From assembly GCA_044229235.1 (NCBI GenBank), contig JBGATH010000012.1, positions 1 through 64,000 of the forward strand: a DNA stretch of 64,000 nucleotides, in the 5' to 3' direction. The number at the start of each line of letters is the position of its first letter. Positions within the stretch are counted from its first letter, which is position 1. Shown here piece after piece: positions 42,780 to 51,639 of this stretch. The notes below the pieces were generated by a model that saw nothing but the letters and a program-made list of their open reading frames with translations, searched no databases and had not been told where the DNA came from. The stretch is from UKL13-2 sp044229235 (lineage in GTDB: Bacteria; Pseudomonadota; Gammaproteobacteria; Burkholderiales; Usitatibacteraceae). The translations under genes and the position numbers were made by a program.

Positions 42780-43529
42780 ATGTTACGCAAAGTCGCACTC
42801 ATCACCGGCGGAGCAAGTGGTATCGGTAAAGCCACGGCAAAGAAACTTTCGAGCAACGGCATCACAGTGGTGATCACGGGCCGCCGGGAGGCGCTGGGTA
42901 AATCAGCCGTCAAGGAAATTGAAGCCGTTGCCACCAACGGTGCACAGGTGCGCTTTGTCCGCAACGACATTACCGAAGAAGCATCAGTCAAGGCGATGAT
43001 CGAGCAGATAGTCTCAGAGTTCGGTCACCTCGACATGGCGGTCAACAATTCCGGCATCTACAACGAAGCCGCCAGCATGGATACGTCGAACACGCAGAAT
43101 TTCCGCGACATGATCGAAGTGAACGTCATGGGCGTCTATTACAGTATGAAGTACGAGATCGCGCAGATGCGCAAGCAGGGCTCTGGCGCCATCGTCAACC
43201 TGGCCTCGATTGCGGGCCTGAATGGCGTGCCGATGACAGGCACATATTGCGCCACCAAACATGCCGTTGTCGGCTTGACCAAGGCTTCCGCCATTGACCA
43301 TGCGGCTCAGGGTATCCGAATCAACGCTGTGGCACCGGGAGCCATCCGCACCGACATCATTGCCGAACAGATTACGTCGAACGAGCCTGCACTCGTGGCC
43401 ATGCACCCAATCGGTCGCATTGGGAAGCCTGAAGAAATCGCCAATGGTATCGCATGGCTGCTATCGGATGAATCTAGCTTCGTAGTCGGCCACGTTCTCA
43501 ACATCGACGGTGGCTTCCAAGCCCAATGA
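42780..43529 (+). CDS. SDR family NAD(P)-dependent oxidoreductase
   Basis: Classical short-chain dehydrogenase/reductase of 249 aa. It has the nucleotide motif TGGASGIG near residue 9, the NNSG block (MAVNNSGIYNE), the catalytic serine in VNLASIAGLNG, and YCATK with catalytic Tyr and Lys. TGRRE after the second strand suggests NADP preference. The ATG at 42780 is preceded by AAGGAG. It is followed by an AraC-type regulator on the same strand, which may control it. The substrate is unknown. Confidence 0.94.
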   Translation: MLRKVALITGGASGIGKATAKKLSSNGITVVITGRREALGKSAVKEIEAVATNGAQVRFVRNDITEEASVKAMIEQIVSEFGHLDMAVNNSGIYNEAASMDTSNTQNFRDMIEVNVMGVYYSMKYEIAQMRKQGSGAIVNLASIAGLNGVPMTGTYCATKHAVVGLTKASAIDHAAQGIRINAVAPGAIRTDIIAEQITSNEPALVAMHPIGRIGKPEEIANGIAWLLSDESSFVVGHVLNIDGGFQAQ

Positions 43530-43726
43530 GCACGCAATTTGGCATCGCCGCTTGAAGTTGGAGACGAGAACTACAATGTGGCTAGCGTTTTGGCGATGCA
43601 TTCAATGATCGCCTTGACCAGCTCTATGTGGATGCAAGAGCCGCATGCTGACCGCTATCGGCCGATGCAAGTTTCGTTAAGACCAGATATTGAGAGTGGG
43701 TGGCAGTTCCCAAGCCAAACAGACAT

Positions 43727-44770
43727 ATGCGCACACTCGTTGCAGACAAGATAAAGATTCCTGCGGCCCTCTGGGAGGGACTCAAGCGTGTGGAAGTTGA
43801 TCGCGCGACCGTCGCGAGGTGGTCGAACCTTCCACTCGGAGTTATGAAGGAAGATACGCCCGTCACGACACAACAGTGGTTCCGCCTATGGCAAGCCATT
43901 GAAGTCGTTAGCGATGACGCTATGATTGGGATACGTCTTGCAACTGCACTCGACGGCTCGGCGATGCCGCTTGCCTTTCATGCTGCATACCACGCACGCG
44001 ATCTGCGCGATGCGCTAAACCGAGTCGCCCGATTTAAAAGCCTTTGCGCACCAGAGGTGGTCTCAATCATCGAAGACCGGGGCCATGCAACGATTGCGGT
44101 CAGTTGGCCGCACGCGAGTGGGGAAGCGGTGCCAGCATCTTTGGTGGATGCCAGCATGGCTTCGATCATGGAGTTGGGTCGGCGAGGCACCTCATCACCA
44201 GTCGCAGCAGTAAAGGTCGAACTGGCTCGGACAGCAAAATCATCGGCGCTACTAAAGGGGTATTACGGATGTTCGATCAAATTTGGCGTTACCGACGATC
44301 GGTTGATACTCCGCAGCGCTGACCTCGACAGATCGTTTGGGAGTTATAACCAAGACCTGCTGAATGTGCTAACGCCTGAACTTGAGCGGCGCTTGGGGCA
44401 GCAGTCGCACGCAAATTCAGTCAGGGGTCAAGTGGAGTGGGTACTGCGCAGGCGGCTGACCGCCGGCAGACCCGACATCCGTTCGATTGCGTCCGAACTG
44501 GCGATGAGCGAGCGCTCATTGCAACGCCGTTTGGCTGATGAGGGCTCGACGTTTCAGGCGCTGCTCGGCGAAATCCGACGTGAGCTTGCTCTCGAATACC
44601 TTGCGGACTCATCAGTGGAGATTATGGAAGTTGCCTACTTGCTCGGTTATGAAGATCAGAACTCTTTCTTTCGTGCTTTCAGGCAATGGGAAGATACAAC
44701 CCCCACGACATGGCGCACAACGCAAGGCCTCGCGACTTCACGGCCAGGACAACAAAAGGCTGCACAATGA
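43727..44770 (+). CDS. AraC family transcriptional regulator
   Basis: Regulator of 347 aa from the ATG at 43727 (a GTG at 43700 is possible). The N-terminal domain is of the OruR/ArgR-like AraC-binding type (WFRLWQAIEVVSDDAMIGIRLA, PLAFHAAYHARDLRDALNRVARFKSL). The C-terminal AraC DNA-binding domain has two helix-turn-helix units: DIRSIASELAMSERSLQRRLADEG and MEVAYLLGYEDQNSFFRAFRQWEDTTPTTWR. Base composition is AT-richer than the surrounding genes. The last codons overlap the start of the membrane protein gene, so the two are coupled. Confidence 0.93.
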   Translation: MRTLVADKIKIPAALWEGLKRVEVDRATVARWSNLPLGVMKEDTPVTTQQWFRLWQAIEVVSDDAMIGIRLATALDGSAMPLAFHAAYHARDLRDALNRVARFKSLCAPEVVSIIEDRGHATIAVSWPHASGEAVPASLVDASMASIMELGRRGTSSPVAAVKVELARTAKSSALLKGYYGCSIKFGVTDDRLILRSADLDRSFGSYNQDLLNVLTPELERRLGQQSHANSVRGQVEWVLRRRLTAGRPDIRSIASELAMSERSLQRRLADEGSTFQALLGEIRRELALEYLADSSVEIMEVAYLLGYEDQNSFFRAFRQWEDTTPTTWRTTQGLATSRPGQQKAAQ

Positions 44771-45285
44771 TGTCGCCAGATGAAATTGTGATGCCTTTGC
44801 AGGCAGCAGTTGTCGAATACTTTGCGGGCGAACGCTGGGAGATGCTGCTCATACTAGGGGGTTCTGCTGTTCTGGCTATGCTAGTTGCTTGGATGTGGAT
44901 TGCGACCCGTTCGGAATTCGCTCTTGCCTTCGCTGCAACCACGTTGATAAGTGCCTTGATGATGTCGGCCGTGGCAGGCTCACTCCTGGTTCGCGATAAG
45001 GAGCTGTCAAGTCTGATCCTGCATGGTATTGAGTCACCGAACAGGGCTTCGGTGGTGAATATCGAGCGCGCGCGGATTGGTGTCGTTGCATCAAAGTATC
45101 GGTACTATCGATACGGCGCAGCTTTCATTGCCGCATTGTGCGTAGTGGGCCTGATGCTTTCGGATCGCGTCTGGGTGCACGGCATCGCCGCAGGATTGCT
45201 AATTTTGGTCGTTGCGCAGGTCCTAATCGACCACTACTCAGAGCGGCGGGCCGGCATCTATCTCAACAGCTTAGGAGCGATGTAG
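44767..45285 (+). CDS. Small membrane protein linked to AraC regulator
   Basis: Protein of 172 aa with three or four hydrophobic helices: about residues 22-41 (MLLILGGSAVLAMLVAWMWI), 46-68 (FALAFAATTLISALMMSAVAGSLL), 119-136 (YGAAFIAALCVVGLMLS) and 140-158 (VHGIAAGLLILVVAQVLIDHYSE). The ATG at 44767 overlaps the TGA of the AraC gene (ATGA); the next ATG, at 44770, is also possible. Similar small proteins with the LLLVVAQLMIDHYSE-like end occur next to AraC regulators in gamma- and betaproteobacteria. Function unknown. Confidence 0.82.
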   Translation: MMSPDEIVMPLQAAVVEYFAGERWEMLLILGGSAVLAMLVAWMWIATRSEFALAFAATTLISALMMSAVAGSLLVRDKELSSLILHGIESPNRASVVNIERARIGVVASKYRYYRYGAAFIAALCVVGLMLSDRVWVHGIAAGLLILVVAQVLIDHYSERRAGIYLNSLGAM

Positions 45286-45397
45286 TTCATTTGTCCGCTT
45301 CTGGCAGAAACGAGACGTTCAGCATTCCCAACAACCATACCCACAATCATCCAAGTTGCGGCAGGCCCCGTCAACGCCAGGAGCCTGCCGCATCCGG

Positions 45398-45967
45398 TCA
45401 GTGCCGCCGCCGCGCTTCGAGCAGACGGATGAGTTCGCGCGCCTCGGGCGTGGGCCGTCGCTCGATGCGTTCGTACTGCATGCAATCCAGCGGGCGCCGC
45501 ATCAGACCGCGCTCCACCAGCTCGCGGCGCAGGATGGCGTGGTCGCCGAACAGGTGCTCGGCCTTGAGGCGTTCGTTAAGTTGGCGTTCGGTCATCACGG
45601 TAGCCGCCGGAATGCGCGACCACATCACCCACAGACAGGGTTCCTGCAGCGAGAATGAAATCGGCCAGCGGGTCATGCGCCCGGCCGCATCGAAATACTT
45701 GGCGATGCGCTCGACACGGGTGAAGTCCACTGCCTCGGCGGCGACCTCAGGCTTGTTTTCCAGACGCGTGCGGGCGCTAACCGAGGCGCGCATGTGCTGA
45801 TAGTTGCGATGCCCGCTGGCGCGGGCGAGTACGTTGAGCAGCTCGACATGACCGAGCGGGAAATCATCGGTCTTGAGCTGGGTTTTGAGTTGGGACGACA
45901 GGTTGCGCGCGAACGCGCTGATGTCTTCCGCGAACAGCGGAATGGCGACTGCTGAAGATTTGGACAA
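45398..45967 (-). CDS. DUF2087 domain-containing protein
   Basis: Protein of 189 aa. The N-terminal half (FAEDISAFARNLSSQLK, LGHVELLNVLARASGHRNYQHMRA) is a helical domain seen in small regulators, and the C-terminal part (LNERLKAEHLFGDHAILRRELVERGLMRR, CMQYERIERRPTPEA) is DUF2087. Such proteins are thought to be DNA-binding regulators because the family is found fused to helix-turn-helix domains; this is inference. The start is probably TTG at 45967, with GGAGAA 5 bp upstream; the ATG just before it is out of frame. Confidence 0.85.
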   Translation of the reverse strand: MSKSSAVAIPLFAEDISAFARNLSSQLKTQLKTDDFPLGHVELLNVLARASGHRNYQHMRASVSARTRLENKPEVAAEAVDFTRVERIAKYFDAAGRMTRWPISFSLQEPCLWVMWSRIPAATVMTERQLNERLKAEHLFGDHAILRRELVERGLMRRPLDCMQYERIERRPTPEARELIRLLEARRRH

Positions 45968-46165
45968 GGCATTTCTCCGATCAATTGCTGAGCCCTGGGC
46001 GGGCCGCCGGGGGTCGCGCTTGCCGACAGTGCAAAGATGGAATGTCGGTCGAAATGACGTGAAACGGCAGGTTTAGCTTCCTTGCGGAACGCGACGCCTT
46101 GGTGAACTGCCGACCGAGGCGGATTGTACTGCAAGGCGCGGCGGCGGGAAAGCGCTATGGTGCCC

Positions 46166-46332
46166 ACCGGCCGCATGCGCTGCGAACCCCGTTACCACCC
46201 CACGGCAACCGCGGAGGGTTGCCGGTTCGGACGGCACGGCGCATGCGCCGCGAAAATTCGCTTCCACCCCGCGGCAACCACAGAGGGTTGCCGGTTCGGA
46301 CGGCACGGCGCATGCGCCGCGAAACCCCGTCC
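46166..46332. repeat. 69-bp tandem repeat, about 2.4 copies
   Basis: Two full copies with period 69 (46195-46263 and 46264-46332) differ at few positions, and a third partial copy covers about 46166-46194. Each unit contains an inverted repeat GGCAACC...GGGTTGCC and the palindrome CGGCGCATGCGCCG. The array ends exactly at the stop codon of the convergent VOC gene (46333). The 45968-46165 stretch before it holds no gene. Confidence 0.85.
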
Positions 46333-46701
46333 TCACCCCATGCAGAACGCGTTGAGCTTGTTGCCGTCGAGGTCGCGAAAGTAGGCGGCGTAAAAGCCCT
46401 CGCCGCGCGGGCCCGGTGCGCCTTCATCCTTGCCGCCGAGTTCCATGGCCTTCTTGTAGAAAGCATCGACCTTCGCCTGCTGGTCGAACACCAGCGCCAC
46501 CATGACGCCATTGCCCACCGTCGCGGGTTTGCCGTCGTAGGGTTTGATGATGCTCAGTGCCGGCGCAGTCGGGCTGACGGCCCAGGCAATGAAGGCATCG
46601 GATTCCATGAAGCGCTTGGCACCGATGGTGCCCAGCAGTTCATCGTAAAACTTCGCGCCGCGCGCGATGTCATTGGTGCCCAGCGTGACGTAGCCGATCA
46701 T
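46333..46701 (-). CDS. VOC family protein (glyoxalase-like)
   Basis: Single vicinal-oxygen-chelate domain protein of 122 aa: MIGYVTLGTNDIARGAKFYDELLGTIGA at the start and GEGFYAAYFRDLDGNKLNAFCMG at the end. The family covers glyoxalases, dioxygenases and antibiotic-binding proteins; the closest pattern is small YybH/glyoxalase-like proteins of unknown substrate. The ATG at 46701 has AGGGA upstream; a longer frame upstream runs through the divergent DUF924 gene. Confidence 0.88.
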   Translation of the reverse strand: MIGYVTLGTNDIARGAKFYDELLGTIGAKRFMESDAFIAWAVSPTAPALSIIKPYDGKPATVGNGVMVALVFDQQAKVDAFYKKAMELGGKDEGAPGPRGEGFYAAYFRDLDGNKLNAFCMG

Positions 46702-46792
46702 GAATGTTCCCTGGAATTGGAATTGTGGAGAGCGGATGATAGGCCATTGTCCCCGGCGCCGCTGTCGCAATTCGTGCGCTACCATGTGGCCC

Positions 46793-47374
46793 ATGCAAAA
46801 TGCCATCGCCAGTCCTGCCGACGTCCTCGAGTTCTGGTTCGGACCGCTTGCCGAGCGCGGTGCAAGGCGCGCGGAGTGGTTTCGCAAGAACGCCGATTTC
46901 GACGCGGAAATCCGCAGGCGATTTCTTGCCACCTACGAGGCCGCCGCCGGCGGCGCGCTGGATCACTGGATGCACGATGCTGCCGCCTGCCTCGCGCTGG
47001 TCGTGGTGCTGGACCAGTTCCCGCGCAACATGTTTCGCGGCAATGCGCGCGCCTTCGCGGCCGACGCCAAGGCGCGCGCGGTCGCGCGGCACCTGCTCGC
47101 GCGCGATTGGGACCAGGCGATGCGACCGGTCGAGCGGCAGTTCGTCTATTTGCCGCTGGAGCACAGCGAAGACCTAGCCGACCAGGAAGCGTGCCACGCG
47201 CTCATGCTGTCGATCGCCGGCTTTGCCGAGACCGCCGATCTGCACGAGTGGGCGATGAAGCACCTGGTCATCATTCGCCGCTTCGGCCGCTTTCCGCATC
47301 GCAATGCCGCGCTGGGGCGCGAAAGCACCGCCGAGGAAATTGAATTCCTCGCGCAGCCCGGCTCAGGTTTTTAG
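46793..47374 (+). CDS. DUF924 family protein
   Basis: Protein of 193 aa matching DUF924: VLEFWFGPL and EWFRKNADFDAEIRRRF near the start, LALVVVLDQFPRNMFRGNARAFAAD in the middle and HLVIIRRFGRFPHRNAALGRESTAEEIEFL near the end. The fold is all-alpha and TPR-like; the function is unknown. Divergent from the VOC gene. The ATG at 46793 is chosen; another lies at 46784. Confidence 0.92.
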   Translation: MQNAIASPADVLEFWFGPLAERGARRAEWFRKNADFDAEIRRRFLATYEAAAGGALDHWMHDAAACLALVVVLDQFPRNMFRGNARAFAADAKARAVARHLLARDWDQAMRPVERQFVYLPLEHSEDLADQEACHALMLSIAGFAETADLHEWAMKHLVIIRRFGRFPHRNAALGRESTAEEIEFLAQPGSGF

Positions 47375-47381
47375 CCCGCGC

Positions 47382-47876
47382 TTACTGCAGGCGTTTGACG
47401 CGCGGCGAGTAATTGGTGCCTTCGAACTCGATGTAGAACACGCCCAGCGCGCCGCGGCGGATCGCGACCTTGGGTTTGTCCAGGTCGAGCATGCGGCTGC
47501 TGTCGTCGGTTACCTGCCACACCTGGCCGTTCTCGAGGCGAAATCGTGAGTACGGTCCCCAGCCTTCCAGCCTGCCGATGAGGCGGCTCTCGATGCGCGT
47601 CACCTCGGCATCCGGCACGGTGACGGGCAGGCCAAAGCGTTGGCCGGCGCTAGCGGCAGGCATGGCCGGCGCGGTGGCTGACGGCGCGGCCTGGGCTGCG
47701 GCTGCAGCCGGCGCAGCGGGCCGGGCCGATGCTGCCGGCGCCGCCGGGGAAGCCGGTACCGCGTCATAACAGGCGAGTCGCGCCGCGCCATCGGCGATGT
47801 TGCGGCAACGCAAAAACGCCGCTTCATCGGCATGCGCGGCACCGGCAACCAGGGTCAACAGCAGCAGTCGTTTCAT
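47382..47876 (-). CDS. Hypothetical exported protein with CxN-RLACYD motif
   Basis: Exported protein of 164 aa. A signal peptide (MKRLLLLTLVAGAAHA) is followed by CRNIADGAARLACYDAV, a motif found in several periplasmic proteins including type VI secretion-associated ones. A long Ala/Pro linker (about residues 40-80) leads to a C-terminal domain rich in beta strands (GRLEGWGPYSRFRLENGQVWQVTDD, KVAIRRGALGVFYIEFEG). The latter looks like a small OB or SH3-like fold; this is inference. Convergent with the DUF924 gene. Confidence 0.82.
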   Translation of the reverse strand: MKRLLLLTLVAGAAHADEAAFLRCRNIADGAARLACYDAVPASPAAPAASARPAAPAAAAAQAAPSATAPAMPAASAGQRFGLPVTVPDAEVTRIESRLIGRLEGWGPYSRFRLENGQVWQVTDDSSRMLDLDKPKVAIRRGALGVFYIEFEGTNYSPRVKRLQ

Positions 47877-48031
47877 TGCAGCACTCTCTCGAATTGGCCG
47901 AACGCGGAATCCCGGCATGTTGCCTTCGAATGGCGGTCCGGTCAATTTGCCTACCCGCGGCAGGCGCGAAGAGTGGACAAATACGTTAACCCTTCACACA
48001 ATGGCCCATCGCCGCAACGAAGGAGATCGCC

Positions 48032-48484
48032 ATGAAACCCACGCCTGCCGATTGGCCGCGACTGTCCAGCAGTCTGTTTTACCGCGATGCCGGCGCGATG
48101 ATCGACTGGCTGTGCACTGCGTTCGGCTTTTCGATCCGCCTGAAAGTCGAGGGCGAACATGGCCGCATCGAACACAGCGAACTGGAATATGGCGAAGCGC
48201 TGATCATGGTCGGCGACGAGCGCGCGGGAGACCAGCCGAAATGGGGCGTGCGCATGATCAGCCCGCTAACCGCCGGCGGCAACACGCAGTGCCTCATGCT
48301 GTTTGTGGATGACGTCGATGCCCACTGCGAAGTCGCGCGCGCCAGGGGCGCGACGATCATCGACGAACCTGCCGTGCACGATTACGGCGAGGACTACTGG
48401 GCTGACCGCAGTTACGGTGCGCTGGACCCCGAGGGCCACATGTGGTGGTTTACGCAGCGAATCCGCGATCCGAAGGGCACATAG
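48032..48484 (+). CDS. VOC family protein (glyoxalase/bleomycin-resistance-like)
   Basis: Protein of 150 aa with one VOC domain: LFYRDAGAMIDWLCTAFGFSIRLKVEGEHGRIEHSEL at the start, LFVDDVDAHCEVARARGATI in the middle and YGALDPEGHMWWFTQR at the end. The AAAFGF and DPEGHMWWF patterns are those of the PhnB/YybH-like glyoxalase group. A good Shine-Dalgarno (AAGGAGA) precedes the ATG. Substrate unknown. From 48485 to 48624 there is no gene. Confidence 0.9.
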   Translation: MKPTPADWPRLSSSLFYRDAGAMIDWLCTAFGFSIRLKVEGEHGRIEHSELEYGEALIMVGDERAGDQPKWGVRMISPLTAGGNTQCLMLFVDDVDAHCEVARARGATIIDEPAVHDYGEDYWADRSYGALDPEGHMWWFTQRIRDPKGT

Positions 48485-48624
48485 CACGCGAGCAGCGGAA
48501 TCGACGCCGCATTTGCCGCGCTGGCGGATCCGGCGCGCCTGCGGCATTCATCCGCATGAATGGCTGGTGATGGGCGCCCGGCTCCCTTCGTTGCGGCAGC
48601 ACTGCCGCCGCGATGGTGTCGCCC

Positions 48625-48819
48625 TCAGGCACGTCCCCGCAGCACGCGCGAAGGCAGCAGCAGAATCGCGCGCAGGAACTCGAACACGCCTTCCACCGCA
48701 ATGCCGACCAGCCGGAACGGGAGCGTGAGCAGCCACACCAGCGGATACAGCACCAGCGCCAGCAATGCCAGCGGCCAGCAGAACACGAACAGCAGCAGCC
48801 AGAGCAGGAACTTGATCAT
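48625..48819 (-). CDS. Small hydrophobic protein in ABC export operon
   Basis: Protein of 64 aa, almost entirely hydrophobic: two membrane helices (MIKFLLWLLLFVFCWPLALLALVLYPLVWLL; then a second stretch FRLVGIAVEGVFEFLRAILLL). The start overlaps the permease stop by 4 bp (ATGA), so it is translated with the ABC permease. It may be a subunit or modulator of the transporter. Confidence 0.75.
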   Translation of the reverse strand: MIKFLLWLLLFVFCWPLALLALVLYPLVWLLTLPFRLVGIAVEGVFEFLRAILLLPSRVLRGRA

Positions 48820-50393
48820 GCGTTTGCCTTTCGTTGGTTGAACATATATCCGAATATGCAGGCCGCCAGCCCGAATGCAAGCTGCGCGGCGACGGACTGC
48901 GGATTTGCCGATCCGTTGAAACCGATAACGTCGAACCACGCGACTTCGCGGACATTGGCGGCAAGATAAACACCGAACAGGAACAGCGCCAGGAAAGTCC
49001 GCCCGGTACGGGTGAGACGCCCGAGCAGGCTGGCCGCCGCCGACAATGCGAACAGGCCGGACACCAGCACCAGCGCCCGGAACGGCGCCTCGGCCAGCCA
49101 GCGCAGCAATACCGTCGCGGAACACAGCAGCCCCAGCGCAAACGTCACTACCAGCTGCCGGGCGTAACGCTGCGTGGCGCCACCGCGCACGGCGGCCGAC
49201 ATGGCATCGGTGGCGCTTTGGAAATCGCGCACCGATAGATCGCTGATTACGATGCCCCAGCACACCACGGCTGCAGTCAGCACGCCGGGCAACGATGCCT
49301 GCGGTGAGAGCGCGCCGAATGCCAGGATGACCAGCATGGCCACCAATCCGGCCGGGCTGGCGGTGAGCGTGAGCGCGGCATCGGCTAGCGCCTGACCCAG
49401 GAAGCCTGGCACGCGCGCGGCCAGTGCAAACAACGGCCGCACGAGCCGCGTCGCGGGAGTGAGCAATCGGTTGACGAACACCCAAAGCGTGGCACGCGTA
49501 TTGATGCTGGCGGCCTTTACCTTGTCGGGTGAATAGCGGTGGAACAGCCGCGCGGCGACGATCAGCGGCAGCATCATCACCAGCATGCAACCGATGCGCA
49601 GCAGCGCCATTTCGACGGTCCAGAAATCAGTCAGTACCAGCGGCGTCCGGCTGGCGTCAAAGTTATTGCCGCCTACCGAGAAATACTCGGTGTGGAACAG
49701 CGCGCGAAAGCGATGCACCATCGTCGCCAGGCCGGAGATGTCCACCAGTGCCAGCACGCCGTCGGTGCTTTTTGCCTTGGACAGTTCCATCGGCAACACC
49801 GAGAACTGCCCCAGCCAGAACACGAAATACAGCACATCGCCGCCCTTGCCCATCAGCGGCGCGCAGGCATCGCACAGCACCGCAATGCTGGCGGCAAGCA
49901 ATAGCGTCGGCAACAGCATCAGCCCGTAGGTCAGCAAAAACGTCAGCGGCTCAATGGGTGCTTCGGCAAAAATGACCTGCAGCACCATCATGGTGGCCAT
50001 CAGCGCCAGTGACAACACGCCGAGGTAGGCCACCGAACCGAGCCAGCGTGCGAACACGAAGGCGATGTTGCCAACCGGTGAAGCGGCCAGCACGCCGCCC
50101 AGGCCACAGCGCAAGTCTTCACGGGTGCGGCCGCGCACGAGGTAGAACGCCGCCAGGCCGAACAGGAACGAGGCCAGCATGGCGCTGCCGATGGCCAGCG
50201 TCTGGCTGTTGTAAATGAGTCGGACTTTGTCCACCACCACCAGCGAGCGGCCGGTGGCGGGGTTTGGAATGATCATCCAGGTGATGGCCATCACCACGAA
50301 CACGGTCACGAGCGAACTGATGCGCCGCGTGCGCAGCCGCACCTCGTTGCCGGCGACGGCGGCGATCAGCGACAAATGTGCGGCGAGGTTCAT
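48816..50393 (-). CDS. ABC-2 type permease, large
   Basis: Membrane protein of 525 aa with about twelve hydrophobic segments in two similar halves. It begins with a helix (LVTVFVVMAITWMII), contains LVRGRTREDLRCGLGGVLAASPVGNIAFVFARWLGSVAYLGVLSL and ends AAQLAFGLAACIFGYMFNQRK. It lies between an ABC ATPase and a small hydrophobic protein, each overlapping by 4 bp. An ABC-2-like exporter is the best call; the cargo is unknown. Confidence 0.85.
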   Translation of the reverse strand: MNLAAHLSLIAAVAGNEVRLRTRRISSLVTVFVVMAITWMIIPNPATGRSLVVVDKVRLIYNSQTLAIGSAMLASFLFGLAAFYLVRGRTREDLRCGLGGVLAASPVGNIAFVFARWLGSVAYLGVLSLALMATMMVLQVIFAEAPIEPLTFLLTYGLMLLPTLLLAASIAVLCDACAPLMGKGGDVLYFVFWLGQFSVLPMELSKAKSTDGVLALVDISGLATMVHRFRALFHTEYFSVGGNNFDASRTPLVLTDFWTVEMALLRIGCMLVMMLPLIVAARLFHRYSPDKVKAASINTRATLWVFVNRLLTPATRLVRPLFALAARVPGFLGQALADAALTLTASPAGLVAMLVILAFGALSPQASLPGVLTAAVVCWGIVISDLSVRDFQSATDAMSAAVRGGATQRYARQLVVTFALGLLCSATVLLRWLAEAPFRALVLVSGLFALSAAASLLGRLTRTGRTFLALFLFGVYLAANVREVAWFDVIGFNGSANPQSVAAQLAFGLAACIFGYMFNQRKANA

Positions 50394-51265
50394 GCGGCCA
50401 GCTTTGCCGATTGGCTGAGGTAACGCGAAGTCATCAGCGCTTCTTCCAGGCTGGGCTCAACCGCGGTGGCGCCTTCGCAGGGCGGCGCGGAGTGCACCAG
50501 CCGCAGCGTGGTGAGCGCCCCCTGGCGCTGTGCGTGCAGCACGTGGCGTTCGCGCGCCAGATGGGCGTATTGATCGGCGCTGACCGTGGCCTGCCAGATC
50601 TGGCCGCGCGCTTTTTGCAGGATGGCGTCGGGCGACTCATGCGCGATCAGCCGGCCTTCGCGCATCACCGCGATCTGATCCGCCATGCTTTCGATGTCGG
50701 AAACAATATGCGTGGACACGATCACCAGTTTGTTGAAGCCGAGCTCGCTCAGCAGGTGGCGGAAACGCAGCCGCTCTTCCGGGTCCAGCCCGGCGGTGGG
50801 TTCATCGACGATCAGGATATCCGGGTCGTTCAGCAGCGCCTGCGCGATGCCGAGGCGCTGGCGCATGCCGCCGGAAAAAGTTGCCGCCATGCGATCGGCA
50901 TGATCGTGCAGGTTGACCATTTCCAGCAGGCGCTTGATGCGCGCCGGATCGTTCACGCCCTTGAGCGCGGCGAAGTAAAGCAGGAATTCACGCGCGGTAA
51001 GGTGTGGATACACGCCGAAATCCTGCGGCAGGTAACCCAGCCGGCGGCGGATGGCATCGGGCGACTTGGCGATGTCCGTGCCGTCGAAAATAATACTGCC
51101 TGAGGTGGGCTGGGTGAGCGAGGCAATCATCTGCATCAGCGTGGTCTTGCCCGCGCCGTTGTGGCCGATGAGCCCCACCACGCCGGCCTTCAATTCCAGC
51201 GACACCTCGCTGACCGCCGTGACCTTGCGGCCGTAGGTTTTGGTGACGTTGTGAATCTGCAGCAT
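50390..51265 (-). CDS. ABC transporter ATP-binding protein
   Basis: ATPase of 291 aa with Walker A (GHNGAGKTT), Q-loop (YLPQDFGVYPHLTAREFL), signature (FSGGMRQRLGIAQAL) and Walker B (ILIVDEPTAGLDPEERLRFR). It is of the CcmA/NatA exporter type and is followed by its membrane partner with a 4-bp overlap. The ATG at 51265 gives the normal start MLQIHNVTKTYG; the frame upstream is the REP-containing intergenic region. Confidence 0.93.
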   Translation of the reverse strand: MLQIHNVTKTYGRKVTAVSEVSLELKAGVVGLIGHNGAGKTTLMQMIASLTQPTSGSIIFDGTDIAKSPDAIRRRLGYLPQDFGVYPHLTAREFLLYFAALKGVNDPARIKRLLEMVNLHDHADRMAATFSGGMRQRLGIAQALLNDPDILIVDEPTAGLDPEERLRFRHLLSELGFNKLVIVSTHIVSDIESMADQIAVMREGRLIAHESPDAILQKARGQIWQATVSADQYAHLARERHVLHAQRQGALTTLRLVHSAPPCEGATAVEPSLEEALMTSRYLSQSAKLAA

Positions 51266-51416
51266 TGTGTCCTCGCCCGTGTTTCGTGTGCGCCGGAACT
51301 GCACGGCAATCGATGGCTGCACGTTAGCGTTCGCGGCCGCGCGCGTCAGCCGGATTCGGACGGATTGCAGGGGACGGGGAATGGATTGAAGGTGCCGGCG
51401 ATGGAGTGGCAAGTGC

Positions 51417-51483
51417 CAAACTCCAGCATTGGCGCGGTGTTTCGGGCAAAAATGGCCTGGGAGGCGCGCCGGTGCTTGAGTTT
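51417..51483 (+). repeat. REP-like palindromic element, copy 4
   Basis: The left arm CAAACTCCAGCATTGGCGCG, centre GGGCAAAAATGGCCTGGGAG and right arm CGCGCCGGTGCTTGAGTTT fit the consensus well. Unlike the other four copies it is not directly after a stop codon: it lies between the divergent starts of the ABC ATPase and the hypothetical gene at 51640. Confidence 0.8.
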
Positions 51484-51639
51484 CATCATCTCTTGCCACA
51501 TCCATCCACCTCCGTTCGTGCTGAGCCTGTCGAAGCACAGTCACTCTCGTGTTTTGATGCCTTGATTGCCGCGCCGCCGCGCTGGACGATGCGCCGAGCT
51601 TGCGCGATCATGTCGCGGCCTGAACAAGAATGGATACCA

